Assembly (NCBI GenBank): GCA_002352375.1
Contig: DEIH01000153.1
Coordinates: 1,994-27,180, forward strand
Source of the DNA: Spirochaeta sp. UBA2779
Lineage (GTDB): Bacteria; Spirochaetota; Spirochaetia; DSM-2461
Direction of reading: 5' to 3'
Length of the DNA stretch: 25,187 nucleotides
The notes under the pieces were generated by a model. The model was not told where the DNA came from. It saw nothing but the letters and a program-made list of their open reading frames with translations, and made no database searches. The position numbers and the translations under genes are program-made. Position 1 is the stretch's first letter, and each line of letters opens with the position of its first letter. This document shows, piece after piece, positions 6,525 to 12,914 of the stretch.

Positions 6525-8336
6525 GTGTCCCGTAAACCGGAAATTCTGATTCATACGGCTCTTTTCAGTGAAGCAAAGCCGATAATTGCCCGTTTCGCCC
6601 TCAGGCAGTATGAAACAAGGCCTTTCAAAATATTCCGTGGGACTGCTCCGGGGGGAGGCGGTATTGTTCTGATTATTTCCGGGATTGGCAGGGATAACTG
6701 CAGGAACTCTCTAGAACAGCTTTTCCTGAGTTCTAATTCCAAAAAGTTTAAAATAGCCTTGAATATCGGAACAGCCGGATGTAATAATCCTGATATTCCA
6801 CAGGGTTCGCTGTTCTGCACTTATGGGCATATATCAGATGTACCTTATCTTCCCCTGATAAGTTCCGATTTTCCTGTTACGAGTCTTGATATAAAGAAAG
6901 ATTCTCTTGTTGATATGGAGGCATCAGCATTTCTTGAAGTATCCGGATCCCACCTTCCGGCAGAGAATCTGTATGTATTGAAAGTGGTTTCTGATCATCT
7001 GGATGATTCAATTAAAACTTCAGACGAATTAGTCCGGCTGATAGAGGCTTCCATACATCGCTGGGAGTCTATTCTCGATGATAATTCGGAAAAAATGGAA
7101 TCGGTTATCGCACAGTCACCATTTGAAAATCTTCCAGAAGTGGATCAGAAGACAATCAGAGTATCTGCACTGAAGTATCGATTCAGTTATCAGGAGTTGA
7201 AACAGTTAATCGAAATGGCACTGGATTTCAGAATGTGGGATGAGGTTCCTGTCAGTGAATCTCTTCAAGGTGACTTTAAATCTGGAAAGGCGGCTTTTAG
7301 ATTTGTAAGGGCTGCCTGGGAGAACCTGAAACAGACCCCCAAATCATACAGTCGTTTCAAGGGGAGTTCTGATACAGGTGTCAGCAGCGGTAAATCCATT
7401 ATCCCCATCAGCCGTGAAACTCCCGGATTCGGCCGATGTCCTGTAGCCTCAAACCGTACGCGCTGCTGTAACCTTTTAACATTGGATGCCGTCGAGGGCT
7501 GCGGTTATGACTGCAGTTATTGTTCCATTCGGTACTTCTATGATGGTGATTCCATCGGTATTGATGAGAACTTCATTGAAAAACTTCAGTCTATTGAGAT
7601 AGACCCCCGGCGAAGCTATCATATCGGTACCGGACAGTCCTCAGATTCTCTTATGTGGGGGAATAAGTCCGGTATTCTGGATGCAGTTTTGGACTTTGCG
7701 GCTGTTCATCCCAATGTCATCCTTGAACTGAAAACCAAATCGGCAAATATTTCTCACTTGCTCAGCCGGGACTTGCCGGTAAATGTGCTGACTACCTGGT
7801 CGTTGAACCCCCAGCTGATTATAGAAAACGAGGAGCATTTTACAGCCTCTCTCAATCAAAGGCTGGAAGCGGCTGAACAAATAGCAGCAAAGGGAAATTT
7901 GATTGGTTTTCACTTTCATCCAATGGTTTATTACGATGCCTGGGAAAAAGATTATGGGGCTCTTTTCGCTCAGATTAAAAATAGATTTCGAGCTGAGGAT
8001 ACGGCACTCCTGTCTCTGGGTACCTTAACTTTTATAAAACCTGTACTGAAAAAGATGCGTGAGCGAAATGTAAAGAGTAAAATCCTTCAGATGCCTCTTG
8101 AAGATGCAGAAGGAAAATATTCCTATCCTCTCGATATCAAGCGGAGGATGTTCAGTTTTGCCTATAAATCGTTATCAGATTGGCACGGTAAGGTGTTTTT
8201 TTACATGTGTATGGAGGATGCCAGATTGTGGAAGGATGTCTTTGGGTATGAGTATTTCAGCAATGAAGAATTTGAGTCTGCAATGATTGCAGCCTATGAG
8301 GAGAAAATTCGTGAAAAACGTAATACTTACCGGTAG
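6525..8336 (+). CDS. Fusion: MTA/SAH nucleosidase-like domain + SPL-like radical SAM domain
   Basis: 603 residues with two catalytic modules. Residues 1 to about 185 resemble purine nucleosidases (Pfs/MTAN, futalosine hydrolase): acidic residue E16 in ALFSEAKP, SGIGRDN (52-58), NIGTAG (80-85), the signature VDMEASAF with E132, and VSDHLDD with D157. These match the MTAN catalytic set Glu12, Glu174 and Asp197, although the domain is about 40 residues shorter. A helical linker follows. Residues about 300-603 are a radical SAM domain with C326-x3-C330-x2-C333, the CxxxCxxC form used by spore photoproduct lyase (SPL), and further SPL-like blocks IGTG..SDSL, LELKTKSANI, TTWSLNPQLI and GFHFHPMVYY. 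The SPL hydrogen-donor cysteine (ACTSD in Bacillus) is not visible at the matching place. Start GTG 6525 has AGGAGA 9 bases upstream. The 3' end overlaps the SDR gene by 26 bases. Confidence 0.87.
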   Translation: MSRKPEILIHTALFSEAKPIIARFALRQYETRPFKIFRGTAPGGGGIVLIISGIGRDNCRNSLEQLFLSSNSKKFKIALNIGTAGCNNPDIPQGSLFCTYGHISDVPYLPLISSDFPVTSLDIKKDSLVDMEASAFLEVSGSHLPAENLYVLKVVSDHLDDSIKTSDELVRLIEASIHRWESILDDNSEKMESVIAQSPFENLPEVDQKTIRVSALKYRFSYQELKQLIEMALDFRMWDEVPVSESLQGDFKSGKAAFRFVRAAWENLKQTPKSYSRFKGSSDTGVSSGKSIIPISRETPGFGRCPVASNRTRCCNLLTLDAVEGCGYDCSYCSIRYFYDGDSIGIDENFIEKLQSIEIDPRRSYHIGTGQSSDSLMWGNKSGILDAVLDFAAVHPNVILELKTKSANISHLLSRDLPVNVLTTWSLNPQLIIENEEHFTASLNQRLEAAEQIAAKGNLIGFHFHPMVYYDAWEKDYGALFAQIKNRFRAEDTALLSLGTLTFIKPVLKKMRERNVKSKILQMPLEDAEGKYSYPLDIKRRMFSFAYKSLSDWHGKVFFYMCMEDARLWKDVFGYEYFSNEEFESAMIAAYEEKIREKRNTYR

Positions 8337-8955
8337 TTCAGGAGGCATCGGCAGCGCTATCGCCGGAATCCTGGAGGGAAACGGCTACAAGATTCTACCG
8401 GTTTCCAGTCGGATGGAGAATCTTCATTTGCTTGAATCTGAAGTTAAAAGCATTCTCTCCGCCAATAAGCTGGATGTTCTTATCAACTGTGCGGGATTTG
8501 GAATCTTTCGTCCCCATGAAGAGATTAGCCCTGATGATATTAAAAAAATGGTTGATGTAAACCTGACTGCACCGTTGGTACTTTCGGCACTCTGTCTGCG
8601 TGCTCTGAAAGCCTCAGGAGGCAGTATCATCAATATCAGCTCAATAGAAGCCATCCGCCATTCCAAGTTCTCAGCGCTTTATACAGCCACTAAGTCAGGT
8701 TTGAGAGATTTTTCTCTTTCACTCTTTGAGGAAGTCAGAAAATCCGGTGTGAGGGTTACCTCAATCAATCCTGATATTACGGATACTCACTTCTTTGATA
8801 ACCTTTCCTTTGGTCCGGGAGAAGAGGAGTCCACCTTTCTTGATCCAGAAGAAGTTGCCCAGGCGGTATACACCGTACTGCAGGGTGAGGGTGTAATAAC
8901 CGATCTGACAATCAGGCCCCAGCGTGCCGGGATTACGAAAAAGATTCATAGATAA
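8311..8955 (+). CDS. SDR-family oxidoreductase
   Basis: 214-residue short-chain dehydrogenase/reductase, NAD(P)-dependent, cytoplasmic. Seen: cofactor motif TGSSGGIG (residues 7-14), NCAG (59-62, variant of NNAG), catalytic Ser111 (NISS) and Y124-x3-K128 (YTATK). Start GTG 8311 is chosen because GAGGAG lies 7 bases upstream; an upstream ATG in frame (8287) has no such site and would put eight residues before the usual strand. It begins inside the 3' end of the radical SAM fusion gene (26-base overlap), which implies co-transcription and coupled translation. The substrate is unknown. Confidence 0.88.
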   Translation: MKNVILTGSSGGIGSAIAGILEGNGYKILPVSSRMENLHLLESEVKSILSANKLDVLINCAGFGIFRPHEEISPDDIKKMVDVNLTAPLVLSALCLRALKASGGSIINISSIEAIRHSKFSALYTATKSGLRDFSLSLFEEVRKSGVRVTSINPDITDTHFFDNLSFGPGEEESTFLDPEEVAQAVYTVLQGEGVITDLTIRPQRAGITKKIHR

Positions 8956-9029
8956 TTGGAGGACTTGCCTTCTGTAATCAGACATCCTATCGGCCCTTGC
9001 TCCCTGATCGGTCGCAACTACCGGAGGTC

Positions 9030-9107
9030 TTCGAGTCCTGCAGAGCTTGGGGTAAAAAAAAGAAGCCTTATGGCTTCTGTTTTTTTTTACGCCCAGCAGG
9101 ACTCGAA
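9030..9107. repeat. 12-bp inverted repeat of tRNA T-arm sequence
   Basis: TTCGAGTCCTGC at 9030-9041 on the plus strand is the exact reverse complement of 9096-9107, the T loop and 3' T stem of the tRNA-Arg gene. It flanks the terminator hairpin. It could be a tRNA remnant, a chance match, or an alternative structure. The rest of 8956-9053 does not fold as a tRNA by eye. Confidence 0.4.
9053..9088. terminator. Bidirectional terminator between SDR gene and tRNA-Arg
   Basis: Seven-bp perfect stem AGAAGCC / GGCTTCT (9061-9067 and 9072-9078), 4-base loop, with a run of A on the left and a run of T on the right. On the minus strand it ends the tRNA-Pro/tRNA-Arg transcript directly after the tRNA-Arg 3' end. 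On the plus strand it can end the radical SAM/SDR transcript. Confidence 0.9.
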
Positions 9108-9161
9108 CCTGCGACCCTCGGCTTAGAAGGCCGATGCTCTATCCAGCTGAGCTATGAGCGC
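9088..9161 (-). tRNA. tRNA-Arg(TCT)
   Basis: A 74-nt cloverleaf on the minus strand. The acceptor stem pairs GCGCTCA with TGGGCGT (ending in G-T wobble), discriminator A. The D arm contains AGCTCAGCTGGATAGAGC. The anticodon stem is CGGCC/GGCCG-like around loop CTTCTAA, giving anticodon TCT. The T arm is GCAGG-TTCGAGT-CCTGC. CCA is not encoded. It follows tRNA-Pro by 6 bases and is closed by a strong terminator. Confidence 0.96.
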
Positions 9162-9167
9162 GCGGTA

Positions 9168-9240
9168 TCGGAATGAGAGGACTCGAACCTCCGATCTCCT
9201 GCTCCCAAAGCAGGTGCCCTAGCCACTGGGCTACATTCCG
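9168..9240 (-). tRNA. tRNA-Pro(TGG)
   Basis: A 73-nt cloverleaf on the minus strand. The acceptor stem CGGAATG / CATTCCG is perfect. The anticodon stem CCTGC / GCAGG encloses TTTGGGA, anticodon TGG. The T arm is GGAGG-TTCGAGT-CCTCT-like with one weak pair. Discriminator A; no encoded CCA. It is the first gene of a two-tRNA unit, divergent from nth. Confidence 0.96.
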
Positions 9241-9270
9241 TGGTGAAGTGCATTTTAGGAGTTTTGTGAA

Positions 9271-9927
9271 ATGGGGTCAATCAGTCTTGAGTATCTATTT
9301 TCGGTACATAGGCGATTAGAGAAAGAGTATCCGGATAGGAACTCCCTTCTTGTGTATAACAATCCTTATCAATTGATTGTAGCTGTCTCTTTATCGGCAC
9401 AAACTACCGATGCCGGAGTAAACAGAATAACACCTGAATTGTTCCAGAGATGGCCGAATCCTGAATCACTGGCTTCGGCGGATATTAAAGAACTGGAAAC
9501 TCTTATCCACCCCCTAGGATTTTTCCATCAGAAAGCCCGGAATCTTGTTGCAGCAGCCGAACGAGTCGTCGGTATTTACGGGGGAGAAATCCCCCGGGAG
9601 ATGAATCAGCTCACCTCTCTTCCTGGAATCGGCAGGAAAAGTGCCAATGTGATACGTGCTCATGTATGGAATCTTCCGGGAATAATTGTTGATACCCACT
9701 TCGGGCGGGTTTGCCGTAGGTTGGGTCTGACTCTGGCTGAAAACCCCGAAAAAGTGGAGAGAGAACTTTTATTACTGGTACCCGAAGAGATGCAAAATGA
9801 TTTTTCCATGGTGGTAAACTACCATGGACGACGGTATTGTATGGCGAAAAAGCCGAACTGCCGGGGATGTCCTCTCAATGATATCTGTCCCCATGTGGGT
9901 GTGGCTGTCAGGCTGACTTCAGACTGA
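9271..9927 (+). CDS. nth: Endonuclease III (DNA glycosylase/AP lyase)
   Basis: 218-residue base-excision repair enzyme that removes oxidised pyrimidines and nicks AP sites. The helix-hairpin-helix is LPGIGRKSANVI with catalytic Lys123, and Asp141 lies in VDTHFGR. The C-terminal 4Fe-4S cluster loop C190-x6-C197-x2-C200-x5-C206 is complete. Start ATG 9271 has TAGGAG about 9 bases upstream. Length is normal for Nth. The 3' end overlaps the convergent DtxR-family gene by 9 bases. Confidence 0.96.
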   Translation: MGSISLEYLFSVHRRLEKEYPDRNSLLVYNNPYQLIVAVSLSAQTTDAGVNRITPELFQRWPNPESLASADIKELETLIHPLGFFHQKARNLVAAAERVVGIYGGEIPREMNQLTSLPGIGRKSANVIRAHVWNLPGIIVDTHFGRVCRRLGLTLAENPEKVERELLLLVPEEMQNDFSMVVNYHGRRYCMAKKPNCRGCPLNDICPHVGVAVRLTSD

Positions 9928-10344
9928 AAGACTTCCAGGGGCAGCATTTCCCTTATTGTTGTCCTGTATCCAACGGGTAAGATTCTGGAACCTTAAAGCT
10001 GTTTCCTGATCGATAACGTGTTCTACGCTGCAGGCCTGATCCTCCGCATATTCACCGTTCAAGCCGAGTGCCAGACTGAAAAACTCCACAAGAATCTCAT
10101 GACGTTGTAAAATTGCTTTGGCCAGCTTCATTCCCCTGGGGGTGAGATTGATAAATGAGTTTTTTTCATATTCCACCAGATCACGGTTTTTCAGTGATTT
10201 AAGTGCCCCGGTTACCGACGGCATCTGTACAGAAAGAGCTTCAGCAATATCTTTAACCCTGGCAACACGGTTTTTCTGTTCCAGTAACAATACAGTTTCC
10301 AGGTAATCTTCCATGCTTGGGGTGAGTTCTGAGGAATTTTTCAT
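9919..10344 (-). CDS. DtxR/MntR-family metal-dependent repressor
   Basis: 141-residue two-domain iron- or manganese-responsive regulator without the SH3-like third domain, as in MntR. Residues 8-70 form the winged helix (SMEDYLETV, VKDIAEALSV, VTGALKSLKNRDLV). The dimerisation and metal domain holds H82 (QRHEILVEFF) and C105-x2-E108-H109 (ACSVEHVI). The predicted ligands are D13, E16, H82, C105, E108, H109: an Asp as in Bacillus MntR D8, but a Cys as in DtxR C102, so the metal preference is not clear. No RBS is obvious before ATG 10344. Target genes are not visible nearby. Confidence 0.88.
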   Translation of the reverse strand: MKNSSELTPSMEDYLETVLLLEQKNRVARVKDIAEALSVQMPSVTGALKSLKNRDLVEYEKNSFINLTPRGMKLAKAILQRHEILVEFFSLALGLNGEYAEDQACSVEHVIDQETALRFQNLTRWIQDNNKGNAAPGSLSV

Positions 10345-10371
10345 TCAATAAAAATAGCAGGTTAGGTGCCA

Positions 10372-11010
10372 TTAATCAAGCTTTGTTATCTTATTTAAAT
10401 TAGCTCTAGCCGGTGCTCTTTTCAGCCGTCTCTGCCAGAGAGTCTGCCATGCAACAGACTTATACCAGGGCCTCTCTATCAGAAATTCAATATCCCAGCA
10501 GACCAGGGTTAATGTTCTCCATCCCGGGGGTGTCTCTATTATGGTGTGTGCTTCTGTTAACGGCAGGTTTGATGAGTTTTTTCCTCCGTCTGATCTAGCC
10601 AGCGGAATGCCTTTAAGGATTGGCAAAATTGGATTATTCGGCCTGGATTCTGTTGTTTTTTTTAAGTTTTCGGCAAGAACTTCGGCAAGGTGGGTTAGCC
10701 AGACTGAAGATTCAACCGGCCAGATTAACCACCCTCTATTGATAGAGTTACTCTCCTTTATTAATTGAGATTCCAAAATCAGCGGACCATCGCATATCGG
10801 CAGCAGCCCTGGAACCGGCGGTCTGGGTTTGACAGTACTCTGAAGCAAAGGTATCCCCGATGGAAGAGGGGAGATTTGATTCCCCTCCCGTGATAACATT
10901 TCTTTTAACCTATCAGCTTTCATGGAAACAGACTGAGCTGCCAAAATGCTCACAAGATAAGTCCTGATAGTCGGTGACGATTTGCAAAAGGTCATGTTAA
11001 ACTTATACAC
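10372..11010 (-). CDS. Hypothetical protein
   Basis: Open frame of 212 residues that I do not recognise. It fills the whole space between the DtxR-family gene and the divergent gene at 11046, which is the main reason to accept it. The N-terminal third includes a helical stretch (MKADRLKEMLSREG), then a proline-rich segment (KPRPPVPGLLP), a hydrophobic strand region (GWLIWPVESSVWLTHLAEVL) and a basic C-terminus (LWQRRLKRAPAR). No signal peptide or clear membrane segment. The start is uncertain: GTG 11010, ATG 10995 and ATG 10923 are all possible and none has a good RBS. On this strand it lies upstream of the DtxR-family gene, 27 bases away. Confidence 0.5.
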   Translation of the reverse strand: MYKFNMTFCKSSPTIRTYLVSILAAQSVSMKADRLKEMLSREGNQISPLPSGIPLLQSTVKPRPPVPGLLPICDGPLILESQLIKESNSINRGWLIWPVESSVWLTHLAEVLAENLKKTTESRPNNPILPILKGIPLARSDGGKNSSNLPLTEAHTIIETPPGWRTLTLVCWDIEFLIERPWYKSVAWQTLWQRRLKRAPARANLNKITKLD

Positions 11011-11045
11011 TGAAAACAGCCGGATAGGCTAAGGATATATCAGCT

Positions 11046-11819
11046 ATGAAAACAAAAGTAAAAAAAGTCGTTGATGAAATAACGGAAGTTCTGAAAACCT
11101 GGGAAGGATTACAGGCCGTTATTTTACAGCATTTTGTTGAAAAGGATATTTATGATCCGAATTTTTCCATCACACTGGACGTTTTTAAGAACAGGGATAT
11201 CCCCGAAAATGCGCATCGGGAAGCGGCATTCTCCGATGCCCGTTACTTTGAATTTTCCAGGGTAAAGAATAAAGATCGTTTTATTTTAGAAGACCTTCCC
11301 GTTCGAATCTCATACAAGGACAGTGAACGGGTTGATGCAGTTCTTGCTGCTACTGCAGGTGAGAGCTGGATGCTGAAAGAACGTGGTACCTATCTCTTTC
11401 ATCGGATTGCCACTGGAACAGTGGTCTGGTCTAAAGGGACATGGATTAACGGTGTTCTGGAAAAACTTGACAACTTACCCAATTCCTTCTGGATTCAGTG
11501 GGTTGAATCCTGCAACAGGAGAATCGATCATTTACTCAGCGATCTTGGTGCTGCATCTCTGAAAGGGGATGCCCTTTATTTCAATCTATCCCTTTCGGGT
11601 TTTTTGAAAACAATTGCAGAAGTTCTTTTTGCTGTGAATCATGTTTTTGAACCTGGCCCCCGGGATTACACTGCATCACTGGGCCTTCTGGAGGTTCTTC
11701 CAGAGGGGTTTGAAGCCAATTGGGGAAGCCTTCTCAGAGAGGATGCTGAGCTTCCCCGGGATCGTAAAAGAGAGATTGCTGAATTACTGGCACGGGGTGT
11801 TTTTTCCCTTACACCTTGA
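11046..11819 (+). CDS. Uncharacterised protein, possibly nucleotidyltransferase-like
   Basis: 257-residue soluble protein. The layout (N-terminal helix, ITLDVF strand, KDRFILEDLPVRISYKD, then a helical C-terminal half with FWIQWVESCNRRIDHLL and LKTIAEVLFAVNHVFEPG) recalls a group of DUF4037-like or nucleotidyltransferase-like proteins, but no clean GS-x10-DxD catalytic motif is visible, so this is a weak guess. ATG 11046 has AAGGA about 11 bases upstream. It is divergent from the hypothetical gene at 10372 and ends before the rpmB promoter. Confidence 0.72.
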   Translation: MKTKVKKVVDEITEVLKTWEGLQAVILQHFVEKDIYDPNFSITLDVFKNRDIPENAHREAAFSDARYFEFSRVKNKDRFILEDLPVRISYKDSERVDAVLAATAGESWMLKERGTYLFHRIATGTVVWSKGTWINGVLEKLDNLPNSFWIQWVESCNRRIDHLLSDLGAASLKGDALYFNLSLSGFLKTIAEVLFAVNHVFEPGPRDYTASLGLLEVLPEGFEANWGSLLREDAELPRDRKREIAELLARGVFSLTP

Positions 11820-11833
11820 GTTTTTTTCAGGGG

Positions 11834-11862
11834 TTTACACGACTATAGGATTCCGCTAATGT
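11834..11862 (+). promoter_or_regulatory. Promoter for rpmB
   Basis: TTTACA (11834-11839), 17-base spacer, TAATGT (11857-11862), a good sigma-70-type arrangement 40 bases before the L28 start codon. It implies that rpmB has its own promoter, separate from the gene upstream. Confidence 0.6.
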
Positions 11863-11902
11863 TGTCCCGCTCAAAGCCTATGTGTTCATAAGAAGGTGAA
11901 CT

Positions 11903-12130
11903 ATGTCCAGAAAATGTGAAATTTGCGGAAAAGGAACTATTTCCGGTAATAATGTACCCCGGAAAGGTCTTCCTAAGAAAAAAGGCGGTGCCGGTCAGCA
12001 CATTGGTGTTAAAACCAAGCGACTGTTCAGGCCCAACCTCGTTAAAGTCAAAGCGATGGTAGGCGGTAAGCCTCAATCCATCAAGGTATGTACCCGTTGT
12101 CTGAAAGCGGGGAAAGTTGTAAAGGCGTAA
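11903..12130 (+). CDS. rpmB: 50S ribosomal protein L28
   Basis: 75-residue large-subunit protein. Seen: MSRKCEICGKG, basic central region (VPRKGLPKKKGG), and a C-terminal CTRC. The two CxxC pairs (C5/C8 and C63/C66) mark the zinc-binding C+ form of L28. RBS AAGGTG lies about 6 bases before ATG 11903. It is monocistronic and converges on the metallo-hydrolase gene with a 3-base gap. Confidence 0.96.
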   Translation: MSRKCEICGKGTISGNNVPRKGLPKKKGGAGQHIGVKTKRLFRPNLVKVKAMVGGKPQSIKVCTRCLKAGKVVKA

Positions 12131-12133
12131 CCT

Positions 12134-12904
12134 TTACTCTCTGGTCTTGAGCGTTAAACCGTCCCGGGCCGGATATACCCATCGAGGTGTTCCCTTCATT
12201 AGCTGCCGGTGGGATACTTCATGACTGATATGAGTCAGATACGCCCTTTCAGGGCGTATTTTTTTAATTTCTTCTAAAGCCTGTTCCACCGTGAAATGTG
12301 TTGAGTGATTTTTAAATCGCAAAGCTCCTATCACCAGTATCTTCAGATTCTCAAGCAGGGGATAGCTTGTCTGAGGGATTTCGCTGGTATCGGTGATGTA
12401 GGCAATTGGGCCGCATCTCCAACCGAATACCTGCAGGTTTCCGTGTTTCAGGGGGATTGGCATAATCTGGAGGGGACCGACTTGTACCGGTTCTCCCGGG
12501 GCTACTGCCCTCAGATTAATCCTGGCTTTACCACCGCCCCGTTGTGTGTTTTTCCACAGGTAGTCGAAGCGGGTTTTAATCTCATCACATGTTTCTTGTG
12601 AGGCATATCCGGGAATAGGCTTATCCCGGGATAGCGCCCGGAGGTCATCCAAACCATGAAGATGATCCGCATGACCATGGGTCCAGAATACTGCGTCCAG
12701 TCTGTCTATTCCCGCAGAGAGGGCCTGCAGCCGGAGTTCCGGAGATGTGTCGATTAATATTTTTTCCCCGGCAGCTTCAATAAAAGCGGAACATCTGCTT
12801 CGCCGATTTCTTTTATCTATAGACCTGCAGGTAGAACACTTGCATCCGGGTACCGGAATCCCGATACTGGTACCGGTTCCCATAAGTGTGATTCGGTAAT
12901 CCAT
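12134..12904 (-). CDS. PhnP-like metallo-beta-lactamase-fold hydrolase
   Basis: 256 residues. Predicted cyclic phosphodiesterase or related hydrolase of the PhnP/RNase Z-like branch. Seen: TGTSIGIPVPGCKCSTC at the N-terminus, with cysteines typical of PhnP's extra zinc site; LIDTSPELR; the metal motif HGHADH (about 76-81); YITDTSE with another ligand Asp; and a late LTHISHEVSH. No phn genes surround it, so it probably belongs to the housekeeping MBL group often found in spirochaetes and Bacteroidetes. ATG 12904 is preferred over TTG 12907. It follows the channel-hemerythrin gene on the same strand by about 10 bases, so co-transcription is likely. Confidence 0.87.
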   Translation of the reverse strand: MDYRITLMGTGTSIGIPVPGCKCSTCRSIDKRNRRSRCSAFIEAAGEKILIDTSPELRLQALSAGIDRLDAVFWTHGHADHLHGLDDLRALSRDKPIPGYASQETCDEIKTRFDYLWKNTQRGGGKARINLRAVAPGEPVQVGPLQIMPIPLKHGNLQVFGWRCGPIAYITDTSEIPQTSYPLLENLKILVIGALRFKNHSTHFTVEQALEEIKKIRPERAYLTHISHEVSHRQLMKGTPRWVYPARDGLTLKTRE

Positions 12905-12914
12905 CAAAACATCA

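Noticed and set aside
8956..9053. Possible degenerate tRNA or small RNA upstream of the terminator
   Set aside because: Only a 12-base T-arm match is seen; no acceptor, D or anticodon stems can be paired.
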